Shown: positions 27,758 to 36,351, counted from the stretch's first letter. The stretch: 64,000 nucleotides of DNA from JBBRWV01 sp038248985 (GCA_038248985.1 JBBRWV010000001.1:14749-78748); one strand, 5' to 3'. Translations and numbers: made by a program. Notes: generated from the letters alone by a model not told the origin.

Positions 27758-28188
27758 AAAAAAATATCCTTCTCCCGCAGCGCCCGCCCATTCGTATCGA
27801 CCACGCTTGCGGGGTACTCCGTCGTCGTCGCCCCCCCCCGTAGGCTCGCCAATCTCCCGATTGGCCGTCATCGTCTCGTCGTCGTCGTCAGGCGACGGCG
27901 GTGCTGATGTCGGTGCTACGGACGGCCCAGCAGCAGAGTCGTCCGTTGAGGGAGACGTTCAAGACCCTGCCCTGCTGACGGTGAGCTGGGCGCGGAAGAA
28001 TCCGGGAGTGCTGACCGATACGCTGGACAATACTGTTTAAGAGGGAGGGGCGGTAAACAGTTACGAATGTGTCCTGGAAGGGGGTGGGATTTGGCTTTCG
28101 TTTTGGGCGATCACTGGCCGATAGCTAGGCGTAGGTGCCCACCAGGTACCTCTGGCCGATGTCATAACTCGTGAGCAGGAAGTTTGTC
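27758..28188 (+). other. Gene-free stretch with an abrupt base-composition switch
   Basis: No credible gene lies here; a 77-codon open frame (27807-28040) has no homology I can see and no ribosome binding site. The stretch has an A9 run at the dnaE2 end, GTC repeats, a run of nine Cs (27831-27839), a short hairpin, and a palindrome AGGTACCT near 28146. The plus strand is strongly C-rich to the left and strongly G-rich to the right, whatever the gene direction. I see no DnaA boxes and no AT-rich element. Confidence 0.7.
27848..27865. repeat. Seven-base hairpin in the gene-free stretch
   Basis: GCCAATC and GATTGGC are perfect arms around the loop TCCC. No T-run follows on either strand, so it is not a normal terminator. 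It lies just beyond the C9 run. Confidence 0.4.
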
Positions 28189-28806
28189 ATGTCGATTTTT
28201 CTGGATCAGTTGCCGCTCAAGTCGGAGAATGCTCCTGAAACGCTGGGGGATGCGTTGGAGCAGATACGGGGGCAGATTCCGGAGGGGCGGGTGATCGTGA
28301 AGGTGGAGCTGGACGGAAGCGCGGTGGAGGGGCCGGCGCTGACGGGGTCGCGTGGCACGACGCTGGCGGGGCGAGCGCTGTCGGTGTCGACGGCGAATCA
28401 GCAGGAATTGTCCTGGCAGATGCTGGGGAAACTGCATGCGTTGATACAGTGGTTGACGCCGCAGCATGGGGAGATTGCCAAGCTGCTGGAGACGGGCAAG
28501 ACGGCGGCGGCGCTTGGGAAGTTGAGCAATGTGTTGTCGGCATGGATGCAGATACAGCAAGCGTATGGCAACCTGGCGGAGATGCAGGGGATTGAGTTGG
28601 GGAAATTGATGGTGCGAGAGATTACGGCGGAGGCGGTGATCCAGGAGTTTGCGGGGCAGTTGCGGGAGATCCACACGGCGCTGCAGGCGCAGGATTTTGT
28701 GCTGTTGGGGGATATTTTGCAGTACGAGATGGATGGGGTGGTGGCGAACTGGACGGCGATTTTGGAGTCGACGCTGGCGGTGGTGGGGGTGCCGGTGGAA
28801 AAATAG
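28189..28806 (+). CDS. Unknown cytoplasmic helical protein
   Basis: I do not recognise this 205-residue protein. It has no signal peptide or membrane helix. A short N-terminal region (ALEQIRGQIPEGRVIVKVELDG) looks beta-rich, and the rest is helical, with repeated amphipathic stretches (LLETGKTAAALGKLSNVLSAW, LREIHTALQAQDFVLLGDILQYEM). The last phrase, helices with a D-x-x-x-x-x-D-I-L-x-Y-E pattern, recalls small flagellar chaperone-like or adaptor proteins, but that is only a resemblance. AGGAAG at 28177-28182 selects the ATG; a GTG six codons upstream would place this ribosome site inside the gene. Codons end in G far more often than in the genes just to the left. Confidence 0.7.
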   Translation: MSIFLDQLPLKSENAPETLGDALEQIRGQIPEGRVIVKVELDGSAVEGPALTGSRGTTLAGRALSVSTANQQELSWQMLGKLHALIQWLTPQHGEIAKLLETGKTAAALGKLSNVLSAWMQIQQAYGNLAEMQGIELGKLMVREITAEAVIQEFAGQLREIHTALQAQDFVLLGDILQYEMDGVVANWTAILESTLAVVGVPVEK

Positions 28807-28901
28807 GGGCGTGGGGGTGCTTTAGGGGAAGCGTTTTGGCTACAATAGACGGTGTGTTTGCGGACAATTTGATCCGTTAGTTCCGTTTTGGAGCGAATTT
28901 C

Positions 28902-29210
28902 ATGCTGAAGTATACGCTGTTGGGACTGGTTGCAATGATGCTGGGGACGGCTTCCTTCGTGGCGACGGCCGCGGATGACAAGGCGACGACGACGTCGGGG
29001 CCGGCGACTTCGCAGGCGGCGAAGGTGGATGTGGGGAACACGAAATGTATTGTGATGGCAGAGGATGAGGCCGGGGACGGCACGGTGGAGTATCAAGGCA
29101 AACTGTATCACATCTGCTGCAAGAGCTGCGTGAAGACGTTCAACAAGAATCCGGAAAAATATGTGAAAGCGCTGGAAGCGGGCCCGGCCAAATACGGGGT
29201 GACCAAGTAA
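28902..29210 (+). CDS. Secreted TRASH/YHS-like metal-site protein
   Basis: The 102-residue precursor has a signal peptide (about residues 1-24, cut near ATA-ADDK), a Thr/Ser/Ala-rich spacer, and a C-terminal domain with the Cys pattern of YHS and TRASH zinc or copper sites: KCIVM, then LYHICCKSCVKTFNKNPEKYVKAL. The F-x-x-N-P-x-x-Y end is typical of YHS. It is probably a small periplasmic metal-binding protein for copper, zinc or iron. A TACAAT at 28841-28846 may be a -10 element 56 bases before the ATG. Confidence 0.8.
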   Translation: MLKYTLLGLVAMMLGTASFVATAADDKATTTSGPATSQAAKVDVGNTKCIVMAEDEAGDGTVEYQGKLYHICCKSCVKTFNKNPEKYVKALEAGPAKYGVTK

Positions 29211-29225
29211 AGGGAGTGAGGGGGC

Positions 29226-29999
29226 TCAGGGGCTGGGAAGCAGGGCATCGTCTTCTTCTTCGGAAAAGAAGCGGAGATGGGAGTCGATCGTGCTGGGGGA
29301 GACGCTGACGTCGTTGACGACTTCAGTGGCACCTTCGCCGTCGTATTCATTGTGGTGATAGAGGTTGGGGTCCTGCTGTTCGGGGAGGGATTTTGTTTTG
29401 ATGAATTCGGCATGTTGATCGGTGTAGAGGACGCACATGCCAGCGCCGGCCCAGTTGGCGGAGAAGGAGCGGCCTTGTGCGTAGTCGGCGCGATCACCGA
29501 GGTAGACGCGCATCTGATCGATATTGCCGGTGCGTTTGCGTTCGTGATCGTAGCTGAAGGAGCAGTGCCATTTGACCGAGGCGATGTTGGAGGAGTCGAT
29601 GGTGGCGGGTGTGGTGAGGGTAATTGGGACGCCGCCGATGTCGGCGAGGATGGGCCAGCCATCGGCGTTGAAGGCGGTGGCGGGCGTATCGGTGGTGTTG
29701 GTATTGATGAAGAGTTTGGGGGGGAGGCTGTGGAGCTTGGCGAGGAGGGCGAGACCGCTGAAGGCGCGGCCGTCTTCGTTGCCATCGGCGAGGTCGGTGG
29801 AATGGCGGTTGTCCCATTCAGAGGAATAGGTGGCCATGGCGATGCCAATGGCGTGGAGGTGGCCGAGGGTGGCGGTGCGTCGGGATTGTTCGCGGGCGCG
29901 GGAGAGGTAAGGGAGGAGGATCGCGATGAGGAGGGCGATGATGGCGACGACGACGAGGAGTTCGATGAGAGTGAAGGCGCGAGGGCGACGGTTACGCAT
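29226..29999 (-). CDS. Prepilin-type pseudopilin protein
   Basis: The 257-residue protein starts with the type IV prepilin signature: a short basic leader, cleavage before Phe in RAFTLIELLVVVAIIALLIA, with Glu at +5, then a single long N-terminal helix. The rest is a globular periplasmic domain of unknown type. Planctomycetes carry many isolated genes of this kind, often called DUF1559 or type II secretion pseudopilins. No other pilus gene is close, so assembly would depend on machinery elsewhere. The acidic C-terminus (EEEDDALLPSP) is partly encoded by a weak heptad-like stretch at 29215-29235 (AGTGAGG / GGGCTCA / GGGGCTG). Confidence 0.85.
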   Translation of the reverse strand: MRNRRPRAFTLIELLVVVAIIALLIAILLPYLSRAREQSRRTATLGHLHAIGIAMATYSSEWDNRHSTDLADGNEDGRAFSGLALLAKLHSLPPKLFINTNTTDTPATAFNADGWPILADIGGVPITLTTPATIDSSNIASVKWHCSFSYDHERKRTGNIDQMRVYLGDRADYAQGRSFSANWAGAGMCVLYTDQHAEFIKTKSLPEQQDPNLYHHNEYDGEGATEVVNDVSVSPSTIDSHLRFFSEEEDDALLPSP

Positions 30000-30088
30000 G
30001 GGGGCCTCGAATAAGGCGAATGGATCAACGGAACAGCCGGGAGTTTATCGCCAGTGAATTGTTAATGAAATAGATTTGCATGTAAATG

Positions 30089-30120
30089 TTGGTTGCATTC
30101 CCGGGCGGGGTTGCAACCAA
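30089..30120. repeat. Inverted repeat between divergent genes
   Basis: TTGGTTGCA and TGCAACCAA are perfect 9-base arms with a 14-base spacer, lying between the pseudopilin and S1-protein genes, which diverge. No T-run follows, so an operator is more likely than a terminator. Confidence 0.45.
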
Positions 30121-30287
30121 CGGTCGAGAACGGCGCGGGGGGCGCGACACGTAAACGAATGTATGGTGTAGCAATGAAGCGGACGAGGAGTTGCAGGCGC
30201 TTTCACACGGCGGATGCTTTGGGTACGATGTATCGCTTCGCGGCGGCAGGTATGTCACCGCACAATGGTTTTCGCACAGAGGCATGT

Positions 30288-31652
30288 ATGACGTCTTTCG
30301 GCAACGAACAGGATAAGAATCCCACCACCGCATCTTCGACCACGGAGCCGCCGTCGATTGATCAGGAAGTGCAGCAGGCGATGGGGGGGATGTCGATCGA
30401 AGATCTGATGGAGAAATCGCTTTCTAAAGCGTCGACGAGTGCGCCGAACCAGCCGCGGCTGGATCCTTCGCGGCCGGTGCGCGGGGGCCGTCCCGGGGCG
30501 CGGCGGCAGCGTGAAGAGCATGTGAATCCGGACAACATCAAGCATGGCAAAGTGATCGCGATTCGCGAGGGCAACGCGTTTATCGACATTGGCGGCAAGA
30601 GCCAGGGGCTGTGTCCGCTCGATCAGTTCGATGTGGTGGTCGATGGGGAAGAGCAGCGGGCGGTGGAGATCGGACAGGAGTTTGAATTTATCTTCAAGGG
30701 TTTTGATGCCCGCGAAGGTTTGGTGCTGCTGGCGCGCAAGGGCGCGGTGCAGCATGGGGCGTGGGAGACGCTGAACGTCGGCGACACGGTTGAGGCGCTG
30801 GTGACGGGCGTCAACAAGGGCGGGTTGGAACTGCGGGTGGGGAATTCGACGCGGGCATTCATGCCGGCGGGCCAAGTGGACGTGAAGTTTCATGCGGATC
30901 TGTCGGTATTTTTGAATCAGCGGTTTCCGTGCGAAGTGGTGAAGGTGGATCGCGAGAGCCACAATATTATTTTGTCGCGGCGTGAGATCATGGAAGCCGA
31001 GCAGGCGAAGGCGGCGGAGCAGACGTGGGAAGAACTGGCCGTGGGGCAGGTGCGCGAGGGGACGGTTCGGAGCGTGCAGGCGTACGGGGCGTTTGTGGAT
31101 GTGGGCGGCGTGGACGGGTTGCTGCATGTGTCGGCAATGAGCCACCAGCGGGTGCCTGATCCCAAAAAAATATTGAAGGAGGGGGACAAGATCCAGGTGA
31201 TGATTGTCGTTGTGGACAAGGATAAGAAGCGGATTTCCCTGTCGCTGAAGAGTTTGCAGAAGGATCCGTTTGAAGAAGTGTCGGCGCAGTTTGCGGTGGG
31301 CACGACGGTCACGGGGACGGTCAAGCGGCTGGTGGATTTTGGTGCATTCATTGAGCTTGCACCGGGCTGCGAGGGGCTGGCGCATGTGAGCCAGATTTCC
31401 ATGAAGCGGATCAACAAGCCGTCGGATGTGCTCAAGGAAGGGGACACGGTTCAGGCGAAGGTGCTCGGTATCGATCAGGAGAAGCGGCGGATCAGCCTGT
31501 CGGTCTCCGAAGTGGAACGCGATGCGAAGATTGCCAGCGGGGAATTGAAGGTCGAAGAACCGAAGCCCGCGGCGGCGGGGTTGAATGTCGGCGGAGCAGC
31601 GGGTGCTAAAACGGTGCTGAAACCGAAGAAGAACCTGAAGGGCGGCCTGTAA
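30288..31652 (+). CDS. S1-repeat RNA-binding protein, ribosomal protein S1-like
   Basis: The 454-residue protein has a charged, disordered N-terminus and four S1 (OB-fold) repeats at about residues 84-150, 162-232, 250-321 and 335-407. The last two are most canonical (GTVRSVQAYGAFVDVGGVDGLLHVSAMSH; GTVKRLVDFGAFIELAPGCEGLAHVSQIS). It should bind mRNA or ribosomes, like S1 or its shorter bacterial relatives. I choose the ATG at 30288 (AGAGG five bases upstream); in-frame starts further upstream add a leader that looks like noncoding sequence. A strong terminator follows 42 bases after the stop. Confidence 0.88.
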   Translation: MTSFGNEQDKNPTTASSTTEPPSIDQEVQQAMGGMSIEDLMEKSLSKASTSAPNQPRLDPSRPVRGGRPGARRQREEHVNPDNIKHGKVIAIREGNAFIDIGGKSQGLCPLDQFDVVVDGEEQRAVEIGQEFEFIFKGFDAREGLVLLARKGAVQHGAWETLNVGDTVEALVTGVNKGGLELRVGNSTRAFMPAGQVDVKFHADLSVFLNQRFPCEVVKVDRESHNIILSRREIMEAEQAKAAEQTWEELAVGQVREGTVRSVQAYGAFVDVGGVDGLLHVSAMSHQRVPDPKKILKEGDKIQVMIVVVDKDKKRISLSLKSLQKDPFEEVSAQFAVGTTVTGTVKRLVDFGAFIELAPGCEGLAHVSQISMKRINKPSDVLKEGDTVQAKVLGIDQEKRRISLSVSEVERDAKIASGELKVEEPKPAAAGLNVGGAAGAKTVLKPKKNLKGGL

Positions 31653-31694
31653 GGCGGCCCTTTCCCTGCACAGAGAATTGAAAAGAAATGCGAG

Positions 31695-31723
31695 AACGCC
31701 GGCTTAATCGCTGGCGTTTTTTT
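31695..31723 (+). terminator. Rho-independent terminator after the S1 gene
   Basis: AACGCCGGC and GCTGGCGTT form a 9-base stem with one G-T pair around TTAATC, followed directly by a T-run. It ends the S1 transcript just before the convergent phosphatase gene. Confidence 0.8.
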
Positions 31724-31747
31724 ATTGGAGTGAGTGGCGTGGGGTGC

Positions 31748-32959
31748 TCAGCGACCGTCGCCGACGGTCCAAATGAGGGCGGTGTGGTCGTCGCGTTGGT
31801 GGAGGGAGCCTTCCTGCTTGTCGAGCTGCTCCACCATGGATTGGAAGCGGGACTTTGGCTTGGGGCCGGCGATCTTGGAAAACTCGGCGAGATAGCGTTC
31901 GTTGAAGAATCCGGCGGGGTCGGTGAAGGCGGACTCAAAGCCATCGGAATACATCAGAACGCTGTCACCGGGCTGCAACTGATGTTTGGCGAGGGGGAAT
32001 TTTTCATCGGGAAATACACCGAGGAGGGCGCCATCGACATCGAGTTCGGACGAGGTTCCGTTGGTGTTCAGCAGCATGGGGAGGGGATGGCCGGCGCGCG
32101 ACCATTGGAGTTCGAGGGTGCGGATGTTGAGGATTCCATAGACCATGGTGACGAATTGGCAGAAGGAAAGCTGCTGCGAGCAGAGTTCGTTGTTGAGGTG
32201 TTCGAGGGCTTCGTCGGGTAGGATGAGGCGGTAGCCGTGGGGGGTGATTTCCTTGGTTTGAAGGGTGCGTTTGATGAAGATGGTGAGGAGCGCGGCGGGC
32301 ATGCCGTGACCGACGGCGTCGGCGATGAAGAAGCCGACGTGGTCTTCGTCGAGACGTGTGGCATCGTAGATGTCTCCGGAGACGTAGCTGGCGGGGCGGA
32401 AGAGAACGGAGAAGGAAGCGTTTTTGACATCAGGAAGTTTGCGGGGGAGGAAATCGACTTGCAGCCGCGCGGCGAGGCGCATTTCCTCATCCATCTGGGT
32501 CATTTGGGAATTGAGGCCATTGTCGAAGCGGCGGAGCAAAGTGTTTTCATGTTGGAGTTGATCAATGATGGGCCGGGCGGCGGCGAGGCCGGCGAGTCGG
32601 CCGAAGAGTTCATCGGAATGGCAGTTGAAGGGGACTGCCATGAGTCCGTCGGCGGAAGCCATGCGTCCGGCGATTTCCTGGTCGTGTTCGGAATAGGTCA
32701 AAACGATGGCGCCGATTTGGCGTTGGACGAGTTCGTCGAGGACGTGGATGAGATCTTTCTGATGGCCGTTGAAGTAGGCCGGAGGGGCGAGAACAATGGC
32801 GGCGGCCAGGCTGTGACGGCCGATTGTTTCGATAGCTGAGGCCATGGGGGAGATGACGAATTTCCAGTCGGAGCGGGCCAACAGGGTAGCGAGACCGTGC
32901 GAATCGCCGGGCATTTGGTCTGCGACCAATAATATATGCTGTGGACCGTTAGCAACCAT
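31748..32959 (-). CDS. PP2C-type (SpoIIE) phosphatase with receiver-like N-terminus
   Basis: Of 403 residues, the first ~120 resemble a response-regulator fold (HILLVADQMPGDSHGLATLLA ... AIVLTYSEHDQEIAGRMASADGLMAVPF), without a clear phospho-acceptor Asp at the usual place. A short coiled linker follows, then a SpoIIE/RsbU PP2C domain: LQVDFLPRKLPDV, YVSGDIYDATRLDEDHVGFFIADAVGHGMPAALL, and DSVLMYSDGFESA with DDHTALIW at the end. The metal-binding Asps in SGDIYD, ADAVGHG and SDG are present. Such proteins dephosphorylate anti-anti-sigma factors or other regulators; no partner is adjacent. The ATG at 32959 has GAGAGG just upstream; a GTG 31 codons earlier has none. Confidence 0.87.
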   Translation of the reverse strand: MVANGPQHILLVADQMPGDSHGLATLLARSDWKFVISPMASAIETIGRHSLAAAIVLAPPAYFNGHQKDLIHVLDELVQRQIGAIVLTYSEHDQEIAGRMASADGLMAVPFNCHSDELFGRLAGLAAARPIIDQLQHENTLLRRFDNGLNSQMTQMDEEMRLAARLQVDFLPRKLPDVKNASFSVLFRPASYVSGDIYDATRLDEDHVGFFIADAVGHGMPAALLTIFIKRTLQTKEITPHGYRLILPDEALEHLNNELCSQQLSFCQFVTMVYGILNIRTLELQWSRAGHPLPMLLNTNGTSSELDVDGALLGVFPDEKFPLAKHQLQPGDSVLMYSDGFESAFTDPAGFFNERYLAEFSKIAGPKPKSRFQSMVEQLDKQEGSLHQRDDHTALIWTVGDGR

Positions 32960-33070
32960 AGGCCTCTCGTGCGCGACGGGTAACAAAGCGCGCCACGTAA
33001 TGTATTCGTCGCGTATCGTGAGATGCTTTAGGTGGAAGTGGGGTGCGGGCACACTTAATCGGGGCTCGCG

Positions 33071-33550
33071 CTACTTTTTGGGCACCCATTTTTCGGGAAG
33101 GGTAATTGTGTCGCCACGGGTCAGGCCGAGGGTTTTGGCGGTTCCAGCGTTGAGTTCAATGGCGAATTTGACGGGTTGGGTAGGGGAGACGGAGGTCTCG
33201 TCGTTGGGCTTGAGGGGAAAAATATCGACGACTTTTCCGGCGGCATCGAGGTAGACAAGATCGAGTGGAATCTTGGTGTTTTTCATCCAGAAGGAGTAAT
33301 AGCCGGCTGCATCGAAGATGAAAATCATGCCGTGATCGACGGCGAGTTTATCGCGATTCATGAGGCCTTGTTGACGCTTGTCGTCGGTGTCGGCGACTTC
33401 GATGATGAAGGCTTTTTCTTTGATGGTGAGGGTGATGGTGTCGAAGGTGGTGGCGGGTTGAGTGGTGTTGGCCGGGCAGGCGGTGAAGGCCGCGGTGATT
33501 ATGAGGAGCGAGAGTGCGATAATCGCAAGATTTTTGGGGGCGGGTTTCAT
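33071..33550 (-). CDS. DUF192 secreted protein, possible lipoprotein
   Basis: A hydrophobic leader ends in FTAC (residues 22-25 of the 159), a possible lipobox, after which the protein would be exported. The mature part is a DUF192 domain: FIIEVADTDDKRQQGLMNRDKL, HGMIFIFDAAGYYSFWMKNTKIPLDLVYLDAAGKV, and FAIELNAGTAKTLGLTRGD. DUF192 is a small beta-barrel family with no agreed function. I start at the ATG ten bases after maf; a TTG 14 codons upstream would overlap maf and put extra residues before the leader. It is last in the dus-GT9-maf-DUF192 run. Confidence 0.85.
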   Translation of the reverse strand: MKPAPKNLAIIALSLLIITAAFTACPANTTQPATTFDTITLTIKEKAFIIEVADTDDKRQQGLMNRDKLAVDHGMIFIFDAAGYYSFWMKNTKIPLDLVYLDAAGKVVDIFPLKPNDETSVSPTQPVKFAIELNAGTAKTLGLTRGDTITLPEKWVPKK

Positions 33551-33560
33551 AGAGTGCATC

Positions 33561-34211
33561 TTAACGCAGAAAGGTTTGAAGTTCATGCTCAAGGAGACTC
33601 ATGGGAAGGCCCATGACGTTGGTAAATTCTCCGGCCAGAAGCGTGATGAACGGATCCGAGGAATGGGCGTCGTCCTGGATGCCGTAGGCACCGGCCTTGC
33701 CGCGCCAGAGATGGGAATCGAGATAGTTTTCCAGCCAGGCGGCGGTGGGGGGGGTGGCATAGCAGACCGAGGTGGCGGTCGCGAGACGTATGTGGTCTCC
33801 GCAAAGAAGCGCGATGCCGGTGATGACTTGGTGGGTTTGATCGAAGAGGCGGATGAGCATGTGGCGGGCGTGGGCGCGATTGCGCGGCTTGTTGAGCACG
33901 CGATTGTGGAGAGTCACGATGGTGTCGGCGCCGAGGATGATCGGCGCCAATTTATTTGAGGAATTTCGTGGAGCGGGAAGCGATTGAAGGTGTCGCTGAA
34001 CGGCGGCGGCTTTGATGTACGCGAGCGTGGCGGGCCAGATGGCGATGGGCACATCACGGGGTCGCAGTGCGGGTTCCTTCGCGGGGCTGACTTGCACGGT
34101 GAAGGTGTAGCCGGCTTCACGCAGAAGTTGAGCGCGGCGGGGAGAGGCGGAGGCCAGAATCAGCGGGTGCGGCAGTTTCGCAGCGATCGCGGTTTTTCCG
34201 TGCATGCTCAT
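33561..34211 (-). CDS. maf: Maf-family nucleoside triphosphate pyrophosphatase
   Basis: The 216-residue protein has Maf motifs: LILASASPRRAQLLREAG at the start, APIILGADTIVTLHNRVLNKP (the catalytic Asp in GADT), and AWLENYLDSHLWRGKAGAYGIQ later. Maf proteins hydrolyse noncanonical or canonical NTPs to NMPs, and some are linked to division arrest. The ATG overlaps the stop of the upstream glycosyltransferase (ATGA), so translation is coupled; an in-frame extension inside that gene is not needed. The end lies ten bases from the DUF192 start. Confidence 0.9.
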   Translation of the reverse strand: MSMHGKTAIAAKLPHPLILASASPRRAQLLREAGYTFTVQVSPAKEPALRPRDVPIAIWPATLAYIKAAAVQRHLQSLPAPRNSSNKLAPIILGADTIVTLHNRVLNKPRNRAHARHMLIRLFDQTHQVITGIALLCGDHIRLATATSVCYATPPTAAWLENYLDSHLWRGKAGAYGIQDDAHSSDPFITLLAGEFTNVMGLPMSLLEHELQTFLR

Positions 34212-35260
34212 GTGAAGCTCGCCACTTTTTTGGTCTTTTCCCAGACGAGTTCGACTGGGACGCCCTGCATGCAACTGTGGTGGTCGCATTCCTTGCGGCG
34301 GCAGGGATGGCAGGAAACATCGTGGCGCAGGACGTTTTCCAACTGTTCATAGGGGCCGACGAACGCGGGAGATGTTGGGCCGTAGATGGAAACCGTGGGC
34401 TTGTTGAGGGCGACGGCGACGTGCAAAGGGCCGGAATCGTTGCCGATCACCAATTTAGCACGATCAAGCAAGGCGATCATTTCGGCAAGGCTGGTGGTGC
34501 CGGCGAGGTTGCGGAGATTCGTGGTTGTTGCCTGCTGGTTGGTCAGCGAAGCAACCATCTGATCGCAAAGTTTTTTTTCATCCGGGCTGCCGAGGAGCAC
34601 GACGAGTTCGTTGCGTTCCAGGAGCCTGCGGGCGATGTCGGTGTAGCGTTCGATGGGCCAACGCTTGGTATCCCAGCGGGCGCCGGGGATGAGGATGACG
34701 GGACGGATGTTGCTGAGCAAAACTTTGGCGCGAGCGGCAGCCTCGGGTTGAAGGGGAATCATGGCTTGGGCGCGCAGGGTTGGGGTAATGCCCAGAGGAC
34801 CGAGCAACGCCCGCATGCGATTCACGCTGACCATGCTCTTGCCGCCCTCGGGAAGTTTGACGGTATGGGTGTAGGCGAGCGTCGCGCCTTCACGGGCGGA
34901 AGCAAAGCCAATACGGGTTTTAGCGCCGGTGATGCGGGTGAAGAATCCGGAACGGAAGAGGCCCTGGGCGTCGATCACGCAATCATAATTGGCGGAGCGC
35001 AGCCGTTTGAGGAGATCGCGGAAGAGTTTGAATGCGGCGGGCTTGTACCACCAGGCCGACAGTTTTTTACGGTCGAAAGAAAGGAGGCGATGGAGGTGCT
35101 CATGGCCTTGCACGAGTGCGGTGAGCGAGGGGTGGATCATCCAGTCAATCTTGGCCTTGGGAAACTTGGCGTGCAGATCGGAGAGCATCGGCAGGGCCGT
35201 CGCGACATCGCCCAGCGAGGACGGTTTGATAATCAGAATATTGCGGGGATCATCGGCCAT
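34208..35260 (-). CDS. Family 9 glycosyltransferase (heptosyltransferase-like)
   Basis: The 350-residue GT-B protein of family 9 opens with ILIIKPSSLGDVATALPMLSDLHAKFP, the acceptor-side motif of heptosyltransferases WaaC and WaaF. It also has the family's donor-side residues (VILIPGARWDTKRWPIERY; LVIGNDSGPLHVAVALNKPTVSIYGPTSP). It should add a heptose-like or related sugar to a lipopolysaccharide core, which fits a diderm envelope. The C-terminus has extra Cys residues (DVSCHPCRRKECDHHSCMQ), a pattern common in this family. I take the ATG; a GTG three codons earlier overlaps the dus stop (TAGTG). It is co-transcribed with dus and maf. Confidence 0.88.
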   Translation of the reverse strand: MADDPRNILIIKPSSLGDVATALPMLSDLHAKFPKAKIDWMIHPSLTALVQGHEHLHRLLSFDRKKLSAWWYKPAAFKLFRDLLKRLRSANYDCVIDAQGLFRSGFFTRITGAKTRIGFASAREGATLAYTHTVKLPEGGKSMVSVNRMRALLGPLGITPTLRAQAMIPLQPEAAARAKVLLSNIRPVILIPGARWDTKRWPIERYTDIARRLLERNELVVLLGSPDEKKLCDQMVASLTNQQATTTNLRNLAGTTSLAEMIALLDRAKLVIGNDSGPLHVAVALNKPTVSIYGPTSPAFVGPYEQLENVLRHDVSCHPCRRKECDHHSCMQGVPVELVWEKTKKVASFT

Positions 35261-35268
35261 GTACGTCA

Positions 35269-36351
35269 CTATCCATTCAGGCTGGCGGGTTCACAAGTGG
35301 TGTTGCAGATATCTTCTGCGTCGGGCACGGAAGGGACGCGGACGCCGGGGCCGTCGTGGGCGTAGTGGCGGGCGAGAACTTCATCCCACTCACGCTGATT
35401 CTTGACGGCAATGAACTCCCGCCAGACAGCGGTGCCGGCGGGATGGAGCTTGGCAAACTTGATGCCGATTTTCCGCATCTGACGCGAGGCCGTGGACTCG
35501 CCATAGATTTCCACCGCGAGGGCAAAGTGCTCGAGGAGCGCGTCGCGCTGCGCGTAAATGGTGGGCGGCGGCGGAAGGGAATCGCCACGCAACAGGGCGG
35601 CGAATTCGTTGAATATCCAAGGGTTGCCAATGGCGCCGCGGGCGATCCAGACGCCGTCGAGATTGGTGGTCTGGTACATGTGGAGAGCGTCCTCGGCGGT
35701 GAAGACATCGCCGGAGCCGAAGAGCGAACCCGTCCAACGTGACGGGGCTTTGGCACGGAGGGTGGACAGGAAAGGACGGTTGGCGGTGCCGGTATATTTT
35801 TGTTCGACCGTGCGGCCGTGGACGGCGATGGCGGCGAAGTCCAACGCGCAGGCTTCCTGGAAGACGCGGTCGAAATGTTCCGCAGCGTGTGAGGATTCGT
35901 TGAGAGCGCGGCGCAGCTTTACGGAGAGTGGGTGGGCGCCAATGACGTCACGGACTCGCCGCATGATGAGAATCGCGGTATCCGGATCGGAAAGCAGGTA
36001 GCCGCCGCGGCTCCGGCCCATGACCTTTTTGACGGGGCACGCGAAGTTGAGATCGATGACATCAAAGCCGAGATTGATGAGCACCTTGGCGGCGGCGGCG
36101 AGTTCGTGGGGTTCGGAGCCCATGAGTTGACCGGCGACGGGATGGTCTGCGGGGCAGAGGATGGCGCCTTTTTCGAGGCCGCGACCGCCGCGCAGCAGGA
36201 CTTGATCCAGCAAGGCTTCGGTGACGGCATAGGGGCAGCCACGGCGGCGGGCGACGACGCGCATCGCCATATCGCTGTAACCGGCGAGACCGGCCTGCAT
36301 CGCCGGGAGGGCGAGTGTGAACGGCCCTACGCGACAAGGACGCTCAACCAT
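35269..36351 (-). CDS. dus: tRNA-dihydrouridine synthase (Dus family)
   Basis: The 360-residue flavin enzyme has a TIM-barrel fold that reduces specific uridines in tRNA. Family marks are PAMQAGLAGYSDMAMR near the start, INLGFDVIDLNFACPVKKV with the catalytic Cys, LSVKLRRAL, IAVHGRTVEQKYTG, and FGSGDVFTAEDALHM with the phosphate-binding Gly region. The sequence around the Cys (KKVMGRSRGGYLL) departs from the usual GxGxxLL. The target position (D16, D17 or D20) cannot be told. The ATG is chosen over an in-frame TTG 15 codons upstream because homologous sequence begins after it. It is first in the minus-strand operon. Confidence 0.88.
   Translation of the reverse strand: MVERPCRVGPFTLALPAMQAGLAGYSDMAMRVVARRRGCPYAVTEALLDQVLLRGGRGLEKGAILCPADHPVAGQLMGSEPHELAAAAKVLINLGFDVIDLNFACPVKKVMGRSRGGYLLSDPDTAILIMRRVRDVIGAHPLSVKLRRALNESSHAAEHFDRVFQEACALDFAAIAVHGRTVEQKYTGTANRPFLSTLRAKAPSRWTGSLFGSGDVFTAEDALHMYQTTNLDGVWIARGAIGNPWIFNEFAALLRGDSLPPPPTIYAQRDALLEHFALAVEIYGESTASRQMRKIGIKFAKLHPAGTAVWREFIAVKNQREWDEVLARHYAHDGPGVRVPSVPDAEDICNTTCEPASLNG

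Noticed and set aside
27807..28040. 77-codon open frame in the gene-free stretch
   Set aside because: No ribosome site, low-complexity Ser/Gly sequence, no family.
27758..28188. Replication origin
   Set aside because: The skew flip fits, but there are no DnaA boxes, no AT-rich element and no origin-linked genes, so I keep it only as one explanation.
30093..30287. Longer start for the S1-repeat protein
   Set aside because: The extra leader covers the inverted repeat and probable promoter region; the ATG at 30288 has a ribosome site and matches where plausible protein sequence begins.
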